Below, piece by piece: positions 43,713 through 53,084 of a DNA stretch of 64,000 bases. The stretch is from contig NZ_CP060488.1 of NCBI RefSeq assembly GCF_014334015.1, forward strand, positions 372,001-436,000, written 5' to 3'. Made by a program: the position numbers and the translations under genes. How positions within the stretch are numbered: the first letter of the stretch is position 1; each line of letters opens with the position of its first letter. The notes beneath the pieces are model-generated. The model had not been told where the DNA came from, searched no databases, and saw nothing but the letters and a program-made list of their open reading frames with translations. Source of the stretch: Bacteroides sp. M10. Lineage in GTDB: Bacteria; Bacteroidota; Bacteroidia; Bacteroidales; Bacteroidaceae.

Positions 43713-44818
43713 TAAAGGAGAATTATTAGCCATTCGAGCTTATATACATTTTGATCTATTACGACTTTATGGTTATGGTAACTGGAGTCAACGAGATACA
43801 GAGCTTGATGAGAAACGAACCATACCTTATGCTACCGAAGTTTCCAAGGACCCAGCTCCCCAATATAGTGGTGCAGAAACAATCAAATTACTACTAAACG
43901 ATTTAAATGAAGCAGCTGCTTTACTGAAAGACTACGATCCTATTACTAAAACCAAAGCTGCTTCTTTCTACCAAGAATATAACGAAGAAGGCTTTTTTAA
44001 TGAGCGTACTCTCCGTATGAACTACTATGCTGTAAAGGCATTACAGGCACGAGTATATTTATGGAGAGGAAAAAATGAAGATATCGTCAATGCGTTATCA
44101 GCAGCTAATGAAATCATCACAGCATTAGAAAATAATATTGCAATCAATGAAATGTATACTTATTGCAATTTCCTGACTCCAGAAACAGTCAACAAATCTT
44201 GTACTTCTATGAGTCGTGAGAATATTTTTGGATTAAATGTGTCTGACGTTGCTTCACGAATTGTTAATTATATCAAACCATATTATCTCGACAGTGAAAA
44301 CACACCTATGTATTTACTCACAACAGATGCTATGAGTTTATACGAAAATTCTGCAACGGATATACGCTTAACAACATTAATGGAGCCAAACACTAACGCC
44401 CAAAACACAGGATATACACCATTGAAAGTTTATCAATCTGATCTTGCTAATGATTACAAGAACAAAATATCCATGATTCGTATTCCTGAAATCTACTATA
44501 TCGCGGCAGAATGTTATGTCAAACAAAATAATCCCAATCTGTCACTCGCTCTTAACTGTTTGAACACTGTGCGTGAAAAAAGAGGATTATACACACCTTT
44601 GGAGGATTTAGATGCCGAACAAATTTTAGTAGAAATTCAAAAAGAATATCATAAGGAATTCCTGTCAGAAGGAGTTATGTTTTACTACTATAAAAGAACT
44701 GGAACTAAAACCATTCCTAACTATACAGAAGACATGGGGGACGCACAATATGTACTTCCTTATCCAGAGTTTGAAATCCAATCCGGACGAGTTCAATAAG
44801 TTAAATAAACTACAGAAT

Positions 44819-45670
44819 ATGATGAAAAAAATAAATTATATAATCGGAATAATAGTAATTGGCATCTTTTTCAGTTGTGAGAACGAAACCATTCCCTATT
44901 ATAACAGCGAAAATGACGCTGTACGTTTCAGCAATAAAATCAATGATGGATATGGTGGCGATGGAATAGTATATCAAAGTTATTCATTCGTCTCCAATCC
45001 TTTGGATGAATATGTGATATATGATATACCTGTAATACTAATTGGTAATACTAGTGATAAAGACAGAACTGTCAACTATACAATAGATACAGAAAAGAGT
45101 ACAGCAACAGAAGGATCCTATGAGCTAATGGAAGGAATAATCCCCGCCAATCATAACGAAGGATATATAAGGATTAAATTATATAATGTAACTGGAGATA
45201 AGACGTATGAACTACGAATATCTATTCAATCTTCTGACGAATTAGAAAAAGGTCCCTCACTATATTTAAATGCAGCTTTGTCATGGAGTAATTCAATACC
45301 CACTCCTCCTAACACATATACTAGAATAACATATAATATGTTAATACAAAGCCCATTATCTTTTTCGTCTTCTAGTATTAGCTATTACAGCCCTAATGCA
45401 CTTAAAACCATAATAGCTGCTTTCAACTGGAATGATTGGGATAATCCGGATGCACATCCCGAATATCCGGCTGCATATAAAAGATATTTCACGCAGGCCA
45501 ATTATAAGTATCTACCTCACTATATTCTATTAAATGTTGAACAAAGCTATTCTAGTTTTGCAACTCAACTAGGAAAATACATAGAAGAATATAATAGCAC
45601 ACATGACACACCACTATTACATGATGCAGGTACCTTATTGGGTCAACCAATTGAAGCTCGTAAATATTAA
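44819..45670 (+). CDS. DUF4843-like surface lipoprotein
   Basis: This 283-residue lipoprotein starts MMKKINYIIGIIVIGIFFSC with a lipobox cysteine at 20. It is a beta-rich protein of the DUF4843 type that follows SusC/SusD pairs in peptide-import loci (compare BT2262). Visible pieces are VRFSNKINDGYGGDGIVYQS, then TVNYTIDTEKSTATEGSYEL, a typical Calx-beta-like sequence ending in EGYIRIKLYNV, and a C-terminal helical region with YKRYFTQANYKYLPHYIL. The ATG at 44819 is chosen because the lipoprotein signal begins there; the open frame to 44750 overlaps susD. It lies 19 bases after the susD stop. Its binding partner in uptake, SusD, is disrupted here. Confidence 0.8.
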   Translation: MMKKINYIIGIIVIGIFFSCENETIPYYNSENDAVRFSNKINDGYGGDGIVYQSYSFVSNPLDEYVIYDIPVILIGNTSDKDRTVNYTIDTEKSTATEGSYELMEGIIPANHNEGYIRIKLYNVTGDKTYELRISIQSSDELEKGPSLYLNAALSWSNSIPTPPNTYTRITYNMLIQSPLSFSSSSISYYSPNALKTIIAAFNWNDWDNPDAHPEYPAAYKRYFTQANYKYLPHYILLNVEQSYSSFATQLGKYIEEYNSTHDTPLLHDAGTLLGQPIEARKY

Positions 45671-45686
45671 CATAAAATAAAGAAGT

Positions 45687-47366
45687 ATGAAAAAATATAT
45701 ATTTATTAGTCCTCTATTGCTATGTCTACTCAGTTTATATTCTTGCTATGACGATAGTAGTACATTAGCAACTAACAATATAGGCAATATTACTTTTACA
45801 GAGAAACAGAGTGAACTTTATGTAGGAAGCATGGAAGAATTAACATTGACACCTGACATTCAAATTGCCGAAGGTACCAATACAAATGCATTAACTTATG
45901 AATGGGCTTTAACAGAAACTCCTGTCACATCCTCTTCTTCCTATAATTTTGAATATGAAATTATCAGTACAGATCCTCAATTAAACTATATCGTAGAACG
46001 TCCGGTATCTACCTCACCATACACTCTATTATTAACTATAACAGATACTGTTCATGATAATCTGCAATATACTAAATACTGGAAAATATATGTACAAAGC
46101 ACTTTTCTTGATGGATTATTAATCAGTGACACACAAAATGGTACAACATCAGATCTAACTCTTATAAACAATCAAGCATTTACCGTGAATTATAATAAGG
46201 ACGAACAAATCTTTCGAAAGATATTAACATCGCTTAATGGACAGCCTTTTAATGGTCTAATGCAAACACTTGTTTATGAAGTGATGGGATATGGTTCATC
46301 TATTCAAACAAATCAGGTCTGGGCTATTTTAGGTGATGCAACATTAGCGCGTTTTAATTGTCTTGATTATACACAAAATGGTCAATTCGAGGATCAGTCT
46401 CTCATCATTGACAAACCCAACGGATTGCAAGTATTATCGGCTTTTCAAAGCCACAGCAATTTTTATATTAATACTTCCAACAATTTGTATACTCTAGCTT
46501 CATCAACAGTAAACAGATTTAGTGGTCCTGCTGGGGCATTAAGTTCATATAAAGTAAACAATAACGTAATAGCATATAGTCCCAATACTGGACATGTATC
46601 TAATTCTTTATCTGGAGCCGACCAGCAACATCTAACATTTTATGATAAAGAACGTGCTTCATTTATTACTTGTAATGGCTCCGGACAATTTATGCAAGTG
46701 AAAAGCTTTGATGCTAATAATAATTTTGATCCGAACAAATTACCCAATCAAACAGCAATTTCAGCTGTTGTATTTGAAGATATGAGCCAAATCGTATTTC
46801 TCATGAAAGATGATACGAACGGAACATATTCTATTTACACTTTTAGTAGATACATTGGAGAAGAAGGCCATTATGATGGAGATAACTGGATAGTCACTTC
46901 ACCCAGTCAACCTGCATCTGCCAGAAATAAATATACGATTCCATCGGAAGGAACCGCACTGCTAGATAAAGCAATATCTATATTCTTTTCAAACAGAAAT
47001 CTATTATTATATGTAACTACTACTGATGGTATCTACACCATAAATTACGGGGCTGGTAGTACTGCCACTGTTTCGACAACAGCTAAATATACTCCACAAT
47101 CCGGAGAAATTATTACGAAAGCCAAAATGTATCAACAAGGACTATATAATTACAATTGTAATTTAATTGTCGGAGATAATCCTACTGTCCCTCAAACCGA
47201 ATGGAATAATAAAGCTATCATTGTTACTACACAATCAAGCGAATATGAAGGAAAGGTACACATTATCCCAATTACACAAGTTGCTAGTGGCACACTCGAC
47301 CCTTCCAAAGCCAAAACCTATGATGGTTTTGGCAAAATTCTAGATGTAACGACAACAGGATATTAA
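45687..47366 (+). CDS. PKD-like surface lipoprotein
   Basis: This 559-residue lipoprotein has a signal peptide ending in LLCLLSLYSC (Cys at 20). An N-terminal Ig/PKD-like region (about 40-155: YEWALTETPVTSS, SPYTLLLTITDTVHDNLQYT) is followed by a larger beta-rich region resembling a propeller-like domain, with short repeating strand patterns such as FLDGLLISDTQNGTTSDLTL. It fits the PKD-like family protein found as the fourth component of SusC/SusD peptide importers (compare BT2261), where it sits on the cell surface. It starts 16 bases after the DUF4843-like gene. Confidence 0.8.
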   Translation: MKKYIFISPLLLCLLSLYSCYDDSSTLATNNIGNITFTEKQSELYVGSMEELTLTPDIQIAEGTNTNALTYEWALTETPVTSSSSYNFEYEIISTDPQLNYIVERPVSTSPYTLLLTITDTVHDNLQYTKYWKIYVQSTFLDGLLISDTQNGTTSDLTLINNQAFTVNYNKDEQIFRKILTSLNGQPFNGLMQTLVYEVMGYGSSIQTNQVWAILGDATLARFNCLDYTQNGQFEDQSLIIDKPNGLQVLSAFQSHSNFYINTSNNLYTLASSTVNRFSGPAGALSSYKVNNNVIAYSPNTGHVSNSLSGADQQHLTFYDKERASFITCNGSGQFMQVKSFDANNNFDPNKLPNQTAISAVVFEDMSQIVFLMKDDTNGTYSIYTFSRYIGEEGHYDGDNWIVTSPSQPASARNKYTIPSEGTALLDKAISIFFSNRNLLLYVTTTDGIYTINYGAGSTATVSTTAKYTPQSGEIITKAKMYQQGLYNYNCNLIVGDNPTVPQTEWNNKAIIVTTQSSEYEGKVHIIPITQVASGTLDPSKAKTYDGFGKILDVTTTGY

Positions 47367-47399
47367 TCTAATTTCATAAAAATACATTAAAGAACTGAT

Positions 47400-49985
47400 A
47401 TGAGAAAAAAAATCCTCTTACTTGCAGCAATGGTGGTAGCTTCGTCTACCACCATTGACGCACAGCGTAAATTTCCATTCTTCTGGAAAAAAAAGAAGGC
47501 AAAAACGGAACAAACAACTCCTACAAAAAAGGAAAGTGAATATGATAAACTATTTAAGAAAAAGCATGAAACAGCTAAGGGGCTGATTACTCTCCATCTG
47601 CTGGATGGAAAAGTATATTTTGAACTTCCTGTGGATTTAATCAATAAAGATATGCTTATTGGCTCCACTGTTACCAGCATCTCTGATAATGGTAATGCCG
47701 TGGTCGGTTCCAAACCAACCGATCTACTCCATGTCATGTTTACACGAAATAAAACACATGTACAGTTACGTCAGGTAAATACTGATTATATTACTGGTAG
47801 CACACAAATTGATGAAGCTTTACGCAAAAGTACACTAGGAGCAATTATTAGTAACCAGAAAATTCAGGCATATAATAATGACTCAACTGCTATCGTATTC
47901 GATATGACCGGAGTTTTCTTAAGCGACAACAAAAAAATGAGTCCATTCGATCGTAATTCAATCTATGGAATGTACAATCGTACAGAGAATTATCAATCCG
48001 ACTGCTCTTACATTTCACAAATCAAGGCTTTCAAAGATAATGTTTCTATTAAAAGCTGTCTGTCATATACATTCTCTGTCAGCAATTCACAAGGGGCATC
48101 ACTCATAAAAGACCGTCCATTCACCGCAGAAATGACACGTTCTATCATGCTGTTGAAAGAAAAGCCTTACCGTCCACGTATGGCAGATTACCGTATCGGT
48201 GTATTCTTTACCGGACGCGAACAACTAGGCGAAGGAGCTAAAACGACCGCACCCGTTTACTATGCCAATCGATGGGATATACAACCGTCTGACACTGCTG
48301 CCTACCTACGTGGTGAGAAAGTGAAACCCACTAAACAGATTGTTTTCTACATCGATAACACTTTTCCGGAAAAATGGAAACCATATCTGCGGGAAGGAGT
48401 CACCCAATGGAATGAATTATTCGAGCAGATTGGATTCAAAGATGTTGTAGCAGCCAAAGATTTCCCGACTGATGATCCGGAATTCGATCCAGACAATATC
48501 AAATATTCATGTGTTCGCTATGCTCCATCAAGCATTGAGAATGCTATGGGACCATCATGGGTAGACCCACGAAGCGGAGAAATCTTGAATGCCTCCGTAT
48601 ATTTATATCATAATGTTATCAAACTTATCAGTAACTGGTTGTTCGTGCAAACAGCACAAGCCGATAAGGATGTACGTACTGTCAATATTCCGGATGAAAT
48701 GGTTGGAGACGCATTACGCTATGTACTTTCACACGAAATCGGTCACTGTTTAGGGTTTATGCATAATATGGGAGCTTCTTCCACTTTCCCGGTAGATTCT
48801 TTACGTTCACCGGAATTCACGCAGAAGTATGGCACTACTCCTTCCATTATGGATTATGCCCGCTTCAATTACGTAGCACAACCCGGCGATAAAGAGCGTG
48901 GTGTAAAATTGACTCCTCCCCGCTTTGGTGAATACGACAAATACCTCATTAAATGGACATATACTCCAGTATTCAATGTTAATACTGCAGACGAAGAAGC
49001 AGTTATAACAAGCAAATGGATCACTGATGCCATTAAAGAAAATCCTGTGTACCGATATGGAAAACAACAAGTATATGGAGTTGTTGATCCCCGTTCACAA
49101 ACAGAAGATATTGGTGACAACTCTATGAAAGCAACTCGATATGGCATCAAGAACCTTAAGTATATCATGAATAATTTGGAAAATTGGATTTCCGAAGGTG
49201 ACGATACATACGAATACCGTGAAGATTTATTTATTGGTATCGTAGAACAACTTGCAATGTACGTTACCCATGTAGCAGGCAATGTAGGTGGCTATTTTGT
49301 CAACGAAGTTAAAGAAGGGGACACAATGCCACGTTTTGCACAAATTCCGAAGGCACAACAAAAAGAAGCCCTGAATTACCTATTCGAAATTTATAATGAT
49401 CTGGATTGGCTTGACAACAAAAACTTATTAACTAAATTTCCGGTTTCCGGTTCCCCTAAACAAACTATTCAAAACTTCATGTTGAGATATATACTGCCTG
49501 TACCTTTTCAGGTATCACAATACGAAGGATTAGAGAAAGATTCATTTACTGCTGCCGAGGCTTTCAACATGATATACAATTTTGTTTGGAAACCGACTAT
49601 TTCCGGACATACATTAACAGAATCCCAGATGAATCTTCAGAAACAATATATATACATGATGATGCAGACTGCCGGGTTCACAATCAAAGGAGCCGGAAAA
49701 GCATTAGCCGGAGAAAAACTACTTGACATCAATCACCGCCAATTCGGATATACTTGTTGCCAGGGACATGCTCTCAAAGCAAATGCAATGCACAACCCTG
49801 TAGCAGGTTTTGAATGGAAACCATTGAACCGTTTTTCTATGACGGCCAAAGTTACACAAGCAGATGTATACGCATATATAGCTAAAGCCAAACAACTGAT
49901 GAAACAAAAGGCAGCCAGTGCATCAGGGAAGACGAAAGCTCACTATGAATTATTATTAAAGATGCTCGACATCAACTTAAAATAA
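47400..49985 (+). CDS. Secreted zinc metalloprotease (DUF5117/DUF5118, metzincin type)
   Basis: This 861-residue secreted metalloprotease has a signal peptide (about 1-22). A DUF5118-like segment covers about 45-95 (KKESEYDKLFKKKHETAKGL), a DUF5117-like region about 100-290, and the catalytic domain follows. The zinc site HEIGHCLGFMH is at residues 445-455: His445, Glu446, His449 and His455 are all in place, followed by SIMDYARFNYVAQPGD as a likely Met-turn. The C-terminal DUF4953-like part is intact. It probably cleaves proteins or peptides in the periplasm or at the surface, feeding the SusC importer or activating a peptide. It lies 33 bases after the PKD-like gene and 14 before its inactive-looking paralogue. 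Confidence 0.92.
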   Translation: MRKKILLLAAMVVASSTTIDAQRKFPFFWKKKKAKTEQTTPTKKESEYDKLFKKKHETAKGLITLHLLDGKVYFELPVDLINKDMLIGSTVTSISDNGNAVVGSKPTDLLHVMFTRNKTHVQLRQVNTDYITGSTQIDEALRKSTLGAIISNQKIQAYNNDSTAIVFDMTGVFLSDNKKMSPFDRNSIYGMYNRTENYQSDCSYISQIKAFKDNVSIKSCLSYTFSVSNSQGASLIKDRPFTAEMTRSIMLLKEKPYRPRMADYRIGVFFTGREQLGEGAKTTAPVYYANRWDIQPSDTAAYLRGEKVKPTKQIVFYIDNTFPEKWKPYLREGVTQWNELFEQIGFKDVVAAKDFPTDDPEFDPDNIKYSCVRYAPSSIENAMGPSWVDPRSGEILNASVYLYHNVIKLISNWLFVQTAQADKDVRTVNIPDEMVGDALRYVLSHEIGHCLGFMHNMGASSTFPVDSLRSPEFTQKYGTTPSIMDYARFNYVAQPGDKERGVKLTPPRFGEYDKYLIKWTYTPVFNVNTADEEAVITSKWITDAIKENPVYRYGKQQVYGVVDPRSQTEDIGDNSMKATRYGIKNLKYIMNNLENWISEGDDTYEYREDLFIGIVEQLAMYVTHVAGNVGGYFVNEVKEGDTMPRFAQIPKAQQKEALNYLFEIYNDLDWLDNKNLLTKFPVSGSPKQTIQNFMLRYILPVPFQVSQYEGLEKDSFTAAEAFNMIYNFVWKPTISGHTLTESQMNLQKQYIYMMMQTAGFTIKGAGKALAGEKLLDINHRQFGYTCCQGHALKANAMHNPVAGFEWKPLNRFSMTAKVTQADVYAYIAKAKQLMKQKAASASGKTKAHYELLLKMLDINLK

Positions 49986-49999
49986 GGGAGGGACAAAAG

Positions 50000-52543
50000 A
50001 TGAAAAAACTATTTTTATGGTTAATAGCACTTTTGCTGATTATCGGATCAACAAATGAAGCCAATGCCCGCTCCAAGAAGAAAAAAGGAAAAGCAAAAAC
50101 TGAACAACAGACTGACAGTGTTCAAAAGAAAAAAAAGAGTGTCTACGACAAGCTTTTCAAAGATAAGAAGAAACATACAGTCAATAAAGGGACAATTACA
50201 GTTCACCAGTACGAGGATAAGATTTATCTGGAACTACCAGTTGAATTAATGGGACGGGATTTTTTAGTAAACTCTGCCATCACTACTGCAAGTGATATTT
50301 CGATGGCAGGCACAAAAGCTGCTCAAAGTAGGTATCTGATTATTGATAAAACCGATTCATTAATATTATTCCGAGATCCGAAATACAATGTTCGCCTCAA
50401 CGAACAGGACGATAATCAAGAAGCGGCTTTTGCTTTATCTCGCAGTAATGCTATTTACAAAGCATTTCCAATTGAAGGATACACCAGCGATTCAACAGCT
50501 GTTGTATTTAATGCCACTTCCTATTTCTCTTGTTCCAATAAAGATGTGCTAAATCTTAGTGGACGCAGTTATGGAGGTATGCTCACAATTGTAAGTGCTT
50601 CTCCCCAAAGTAAAACATCTTTTGTGGATTCTGCAGACGCATTCGACAATTGCATCAGCATCACTCAAAACTGTACTGCAAAGTTGAGCATCAGCATCAT
50701 GGGCTTTGTCTCCAAAGAACAACCGGAATTAACAATGTCAGTACAAACAACATTAGCCCTACTATCGAAAGAAAAGATGAACACCCGCGAAGCCAACCCA
50801 CGCGTAGGAACAGGGTATATCTCATACACAGACTATCGTAATGAAAAACGTTTCAAGAAAGGATATTATGTAACACGTCGTAATATAACGACGCAACAAC
50901 CTGTTGTCTTCTACATTGATACTCTAATTCAGGATAGCTGGGTAAAAGCCATCCAAAAAAGTGCAGATGAATGGAATATAATATTTGAAGACTTAGGAAT
51001 AGGAAAACCAATCATAATAAAACCGTATGAGAAAGATTCAACTTTTCGTGCTAATAACCCAATGATAAATACGATTGCTTTTCTGAATAACAACAACTCG
51101 GAAGTTACCGCATACAATGTCACAGACTTACGCACTGGAGAAATTTTAAGTACCAAGATAGGAGTACCACGTGACCTTGCCGTCAGCGTACGCCGTAATG
51201 GAGTATACCAAATGGCAGAGGTCGATCCGCGCTTCCGGACTTATTACATTGCTGATGAGGTAATCTGTGAGAATCTGACAGCACGTATGTTAAAAGCATT
51301 TGGCCTAAGTTTAGGATTGGCAACTAATTTAGCTGGTTCTGCAGCATACTCCCCTGAAGAACTACGTTCTCCTGAATTTACTCAAAAATATGGTATCACA
51401 GCTTCAGTCATGGACAACGTATTATACAATTATCTGGCACAGCCCGGTGATAAAGAAAAAGGAGTGGTATTGATTGTCGACAAACCGGGTGTATGTGACG
51501 CATTTACGCTCAAATATCTGTATGCTGCCATCAGTGAAAATGAATCAGACATATTGAAGAAATGGGCTATGGAACACGATGGAGATCCACGCTATTTCTA
51601 TGGAAAGCGTTCACCAGCTCATGCTACAGACCCGCGTTGCCAAAACTATGATTTAGGTAATGATCCGATAGCCTCTTTAGATGCACAAATTGCTCGTGTG
51701 AAATATGTAGTTAAAAATAGTCCTGCCTGGTTTCACGACGATAATATCCCCAATGATTACCGGGAACTATTTCCTGATTTTGTGATTATTGAATTAATCA
51801 ATAAAACATTGTCACCAGTATCTTCTTATATCGGAGGTATTTATATCAATGAAGCCAACGAAAAAAGCAATGTACCTTCATATCAACCGGTATCGGCAGA
51901 TATGCAAAGGAAAGTCTTACAAAAGATATTCAGTACCTTCTATGATTTAAGCTGGCTGGACTCTAATAAGGATTTTTTGCGTTTAGGTGGTGTCAATCCT
52001 GATATGTCAACATGGATTTACAATAACGGGTACCCAATGATGTCTTTGATGTTTCGTTTGATGCGTATGGGATTGAGTGTAGAGAAATCAACTAAACCTT
52101 ATACCCAAGAAGCATATTTGAATGATATAGAGAAACAATTATTCAAAGAAACTTTAAATGGGAAACCTTTAAGTGCTCCAATGATTGCACAACTGTCTGT
52201 ATATATCAGTTCTTTAAAAGGAATGTGTCCGACATTAAAGGCTATTGACAAAGCTGTATCAACAGGCGCAGCTTCGATTGCTCTCAATGAGCAAACTAAT
52301 CCTAAGTTACAAGCATTAGAACTGCAAACGATTTTTACCGCTATATCTGCAACAGAAGAACAATCTGGCATGGAACCTATGACTGCTGTTAATTTCTATG
52401 CTGGTACGGATATCGAAGCTATTTGCTATGAGAAACTGAAAAGTGCACGCCGCTATTTGATACAGGCTCGTTCTATAGCTAGTAATGATATTGAGCGTGG
52501 AAAGTGCGACTATTTGATAACGATGATTGACCGGGTAATCTAA
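50000..52543 (+). CDS. Inactive-looking paralogue of the zinc metalloprotease
   Basis: This 847-residue protein is a full-length paralogue of the preceding protease, with the same domain order (signal peptide, DUF5118-like YDKLFKDKKKHTVNKG, DUF5117-like, catalytic fold, C-terminal helical region). At the zinc site it reads LKAFGLSLGLATNLAGS instead of LSHEIGHCLGFMHNMGAS. Aligned, His445 becomes Lys432, Glu446 becomes Ala433, His449 becomes Leu436 and His455 becomes Thr442, so all ligands and the catalytic Glu are lost. The surrounding sequence (SPEELRSPEFTQKYGITASV, YLAQPGDKEKGV) is well kept, so the fold is preserved. It is probably a pseudoprotease that regulates or scaffolds the active enzyme. 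Confidence 0.92.
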   Translation: MKKLFLWLIALLLIIGSTNEANARSKKKKGKAKTEQQTDSVQKKKKSVYDKLFKDKKKHTVNKGTITVHQYEDKIYLELPVELMGRDFLVNSAITTASDISMAGTKAAQSRYLIIDKTDSLILFRDPKYNVRLNEQDDNQEAAFALSRSNAIYKAFPIEGYTSDSTAVVFNATSYFSCSNKDVLNLSGRSYGGMLTIVSASPQSKTSFVDSADAFDNCISITQNCTAKLSISIMGFVSKEQPELTMSVQTTLALLSKEKMNTREANPRVGTGYISYTDYRNEKRFKKGYYVTRRNITTQQPVVFYIDTLIQDSWVKAIQKSADEWNIIFEDLGIGKPIIIKPYEKDSTFRANNPMINTIAFLNNNNSEVTAYNVTDLRTGEILSTKIGVPRDLAVSVRRNGVYQMAEVDPRFRTYYIADEVICENLTARMLKAFGLSLGLATNLAGSAAYSPEELRSPEFTQKYGITASVMDNVLYNYLAQPGDKEKGVVLIVDKPGVCDAFTLKYLYAAISENESDILKKWAMEHDGDPRYFYGKRSPAHATDPRCQNYDLGNDPIASLDAQIARVKYVVKNSPAWFHDDNIPNDYRELFPDFVIIELINKTLSPVSSYIGGIYINEANEKSNVPSYQPVSADMQRKVLQKIFSTFYDLSWLDSNKDFLRLGGVNPDMSTWIYNNGYPMMSLMFRLMRMGLSVEKSTKPYTQEAYLNDIEKQLFKETLNGKPLSAPMIAQLSVYISSLKGMCPTLKAIDKAVSTGAASIALNEQTNPKLQALELQTIFTAISATEEQSGMEPMTAVNFYAGTDIEAICYEKLKSARRYLIQARSIASNDIERGKCDYLITMIDRVI

Positions 52544-52627
52544 CCATTCTCCCTGCATTCATGATATTTACTTGAAATAAAAAGTTTAGTGATAACAAAA
52601 TATATAACAATTTTAAAAATTCATATT

Positions 52628-53047
52628 ATGAAACATATTATTTTTTTTATATTTGTACTTACAGCAACAATGTATACATTTGCACAAGAATCCGTCTCTT
52701 CCCCAATAATTAAGGGAAAAGACAATAAAAATTTAGAGTTTTTCAAAAGTAATAAACTTCAATCCCCCATCTCTCCCACAAGCATATTTGGTCAAGAAAT
52801 CCGAGGAGTTGTTTATGATAAAAAGACAAATGAAGTGCTAATAGGTGCAAGTGTTATTGAAGTCGGCAGTTCTAATGGCACCATAACTGATATTGATGGA
52901 CAATATAGCATAAAATTATCTAATTCCGACAAAAAAATTCTCCAAGCAAGTTATTTAGGATATGTAGTAAAGCAAGAAAGAGTTGGAAGCCGAAAGGTTG
53001 TAAATTTCTTCTTAGAGGAAGATCAGGTGACAATTTCAAATAAATAA
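52628..53047 (+). CDS. Short secreted carboxypeptidase-regulatory-like domain protein
   Basis: This 139-residue protein has a signal peptide (MKHIIFFIFVLTATMYTFAQ), a linker, and one CarboxypepD_reg-like domain (about 60-130: IRGVVYDKKTNEVLIGASVI, GTITDIDGQYSIKLSN, ASYLGYVVKQERV), then stops after NFFLEEDQVTISNK. This is the N-terminal part normally fused to a SusC transporter, here standing alone. The stop is genuine in the sequence, with no barrel after it in any frame. It may be a truncated remnant of a SusC gene or a free adaptor. The chosen ATG at 52628 begins the signal peptide. Confidence 0.7.
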   Translation: MKHIIFFIFVLTATMYTFAQESVSSPIIKGKDNKNLEFFKSNKLQSPISPTSIFGQEIRGVVYDKKTNEVLIGASVIEVGSSNGTITDIDGQYSIKLSNSDKKILQASYLGYVVKQERVGSRKVVNFFLEEDQVTISNK

Positions 53048-53084
53048 CCATCAAGCTATCACTAAACTTTTATCAAATTAAAAC

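Larger units (their letters stand above)
41943..44799 (+). pseudogene. SusD/RagB-type lipoprotein gene split by an IS4-family element
   Basis: The gene begins at ATG 41943 with a lipoprotein signal (SLITSSC) and runs in frame to 42380. It is then broken by the insertion sequence at 42381-43712 and continues in the same frame from 43726 (after the second target copy) to 44799. Joining 41943-42380 to 43726-44799 restores about 503 codons, the normal SusD length. The joined sequence across the junction reads KGELLAIRAYIHFDLLRLYG, the typical SusD helix. The C-terminal SusD_RagB region (RIPEIYYIAAECYVKQNNPN, then EIQKEYHKEFLSEGVMFYYY) is intact. In this genome the protein stops after 150 residues, four of them from the IS. 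SusD would be the lid that captures ligand for SusC. Precise excision would restore it. Confidence 0.92.
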
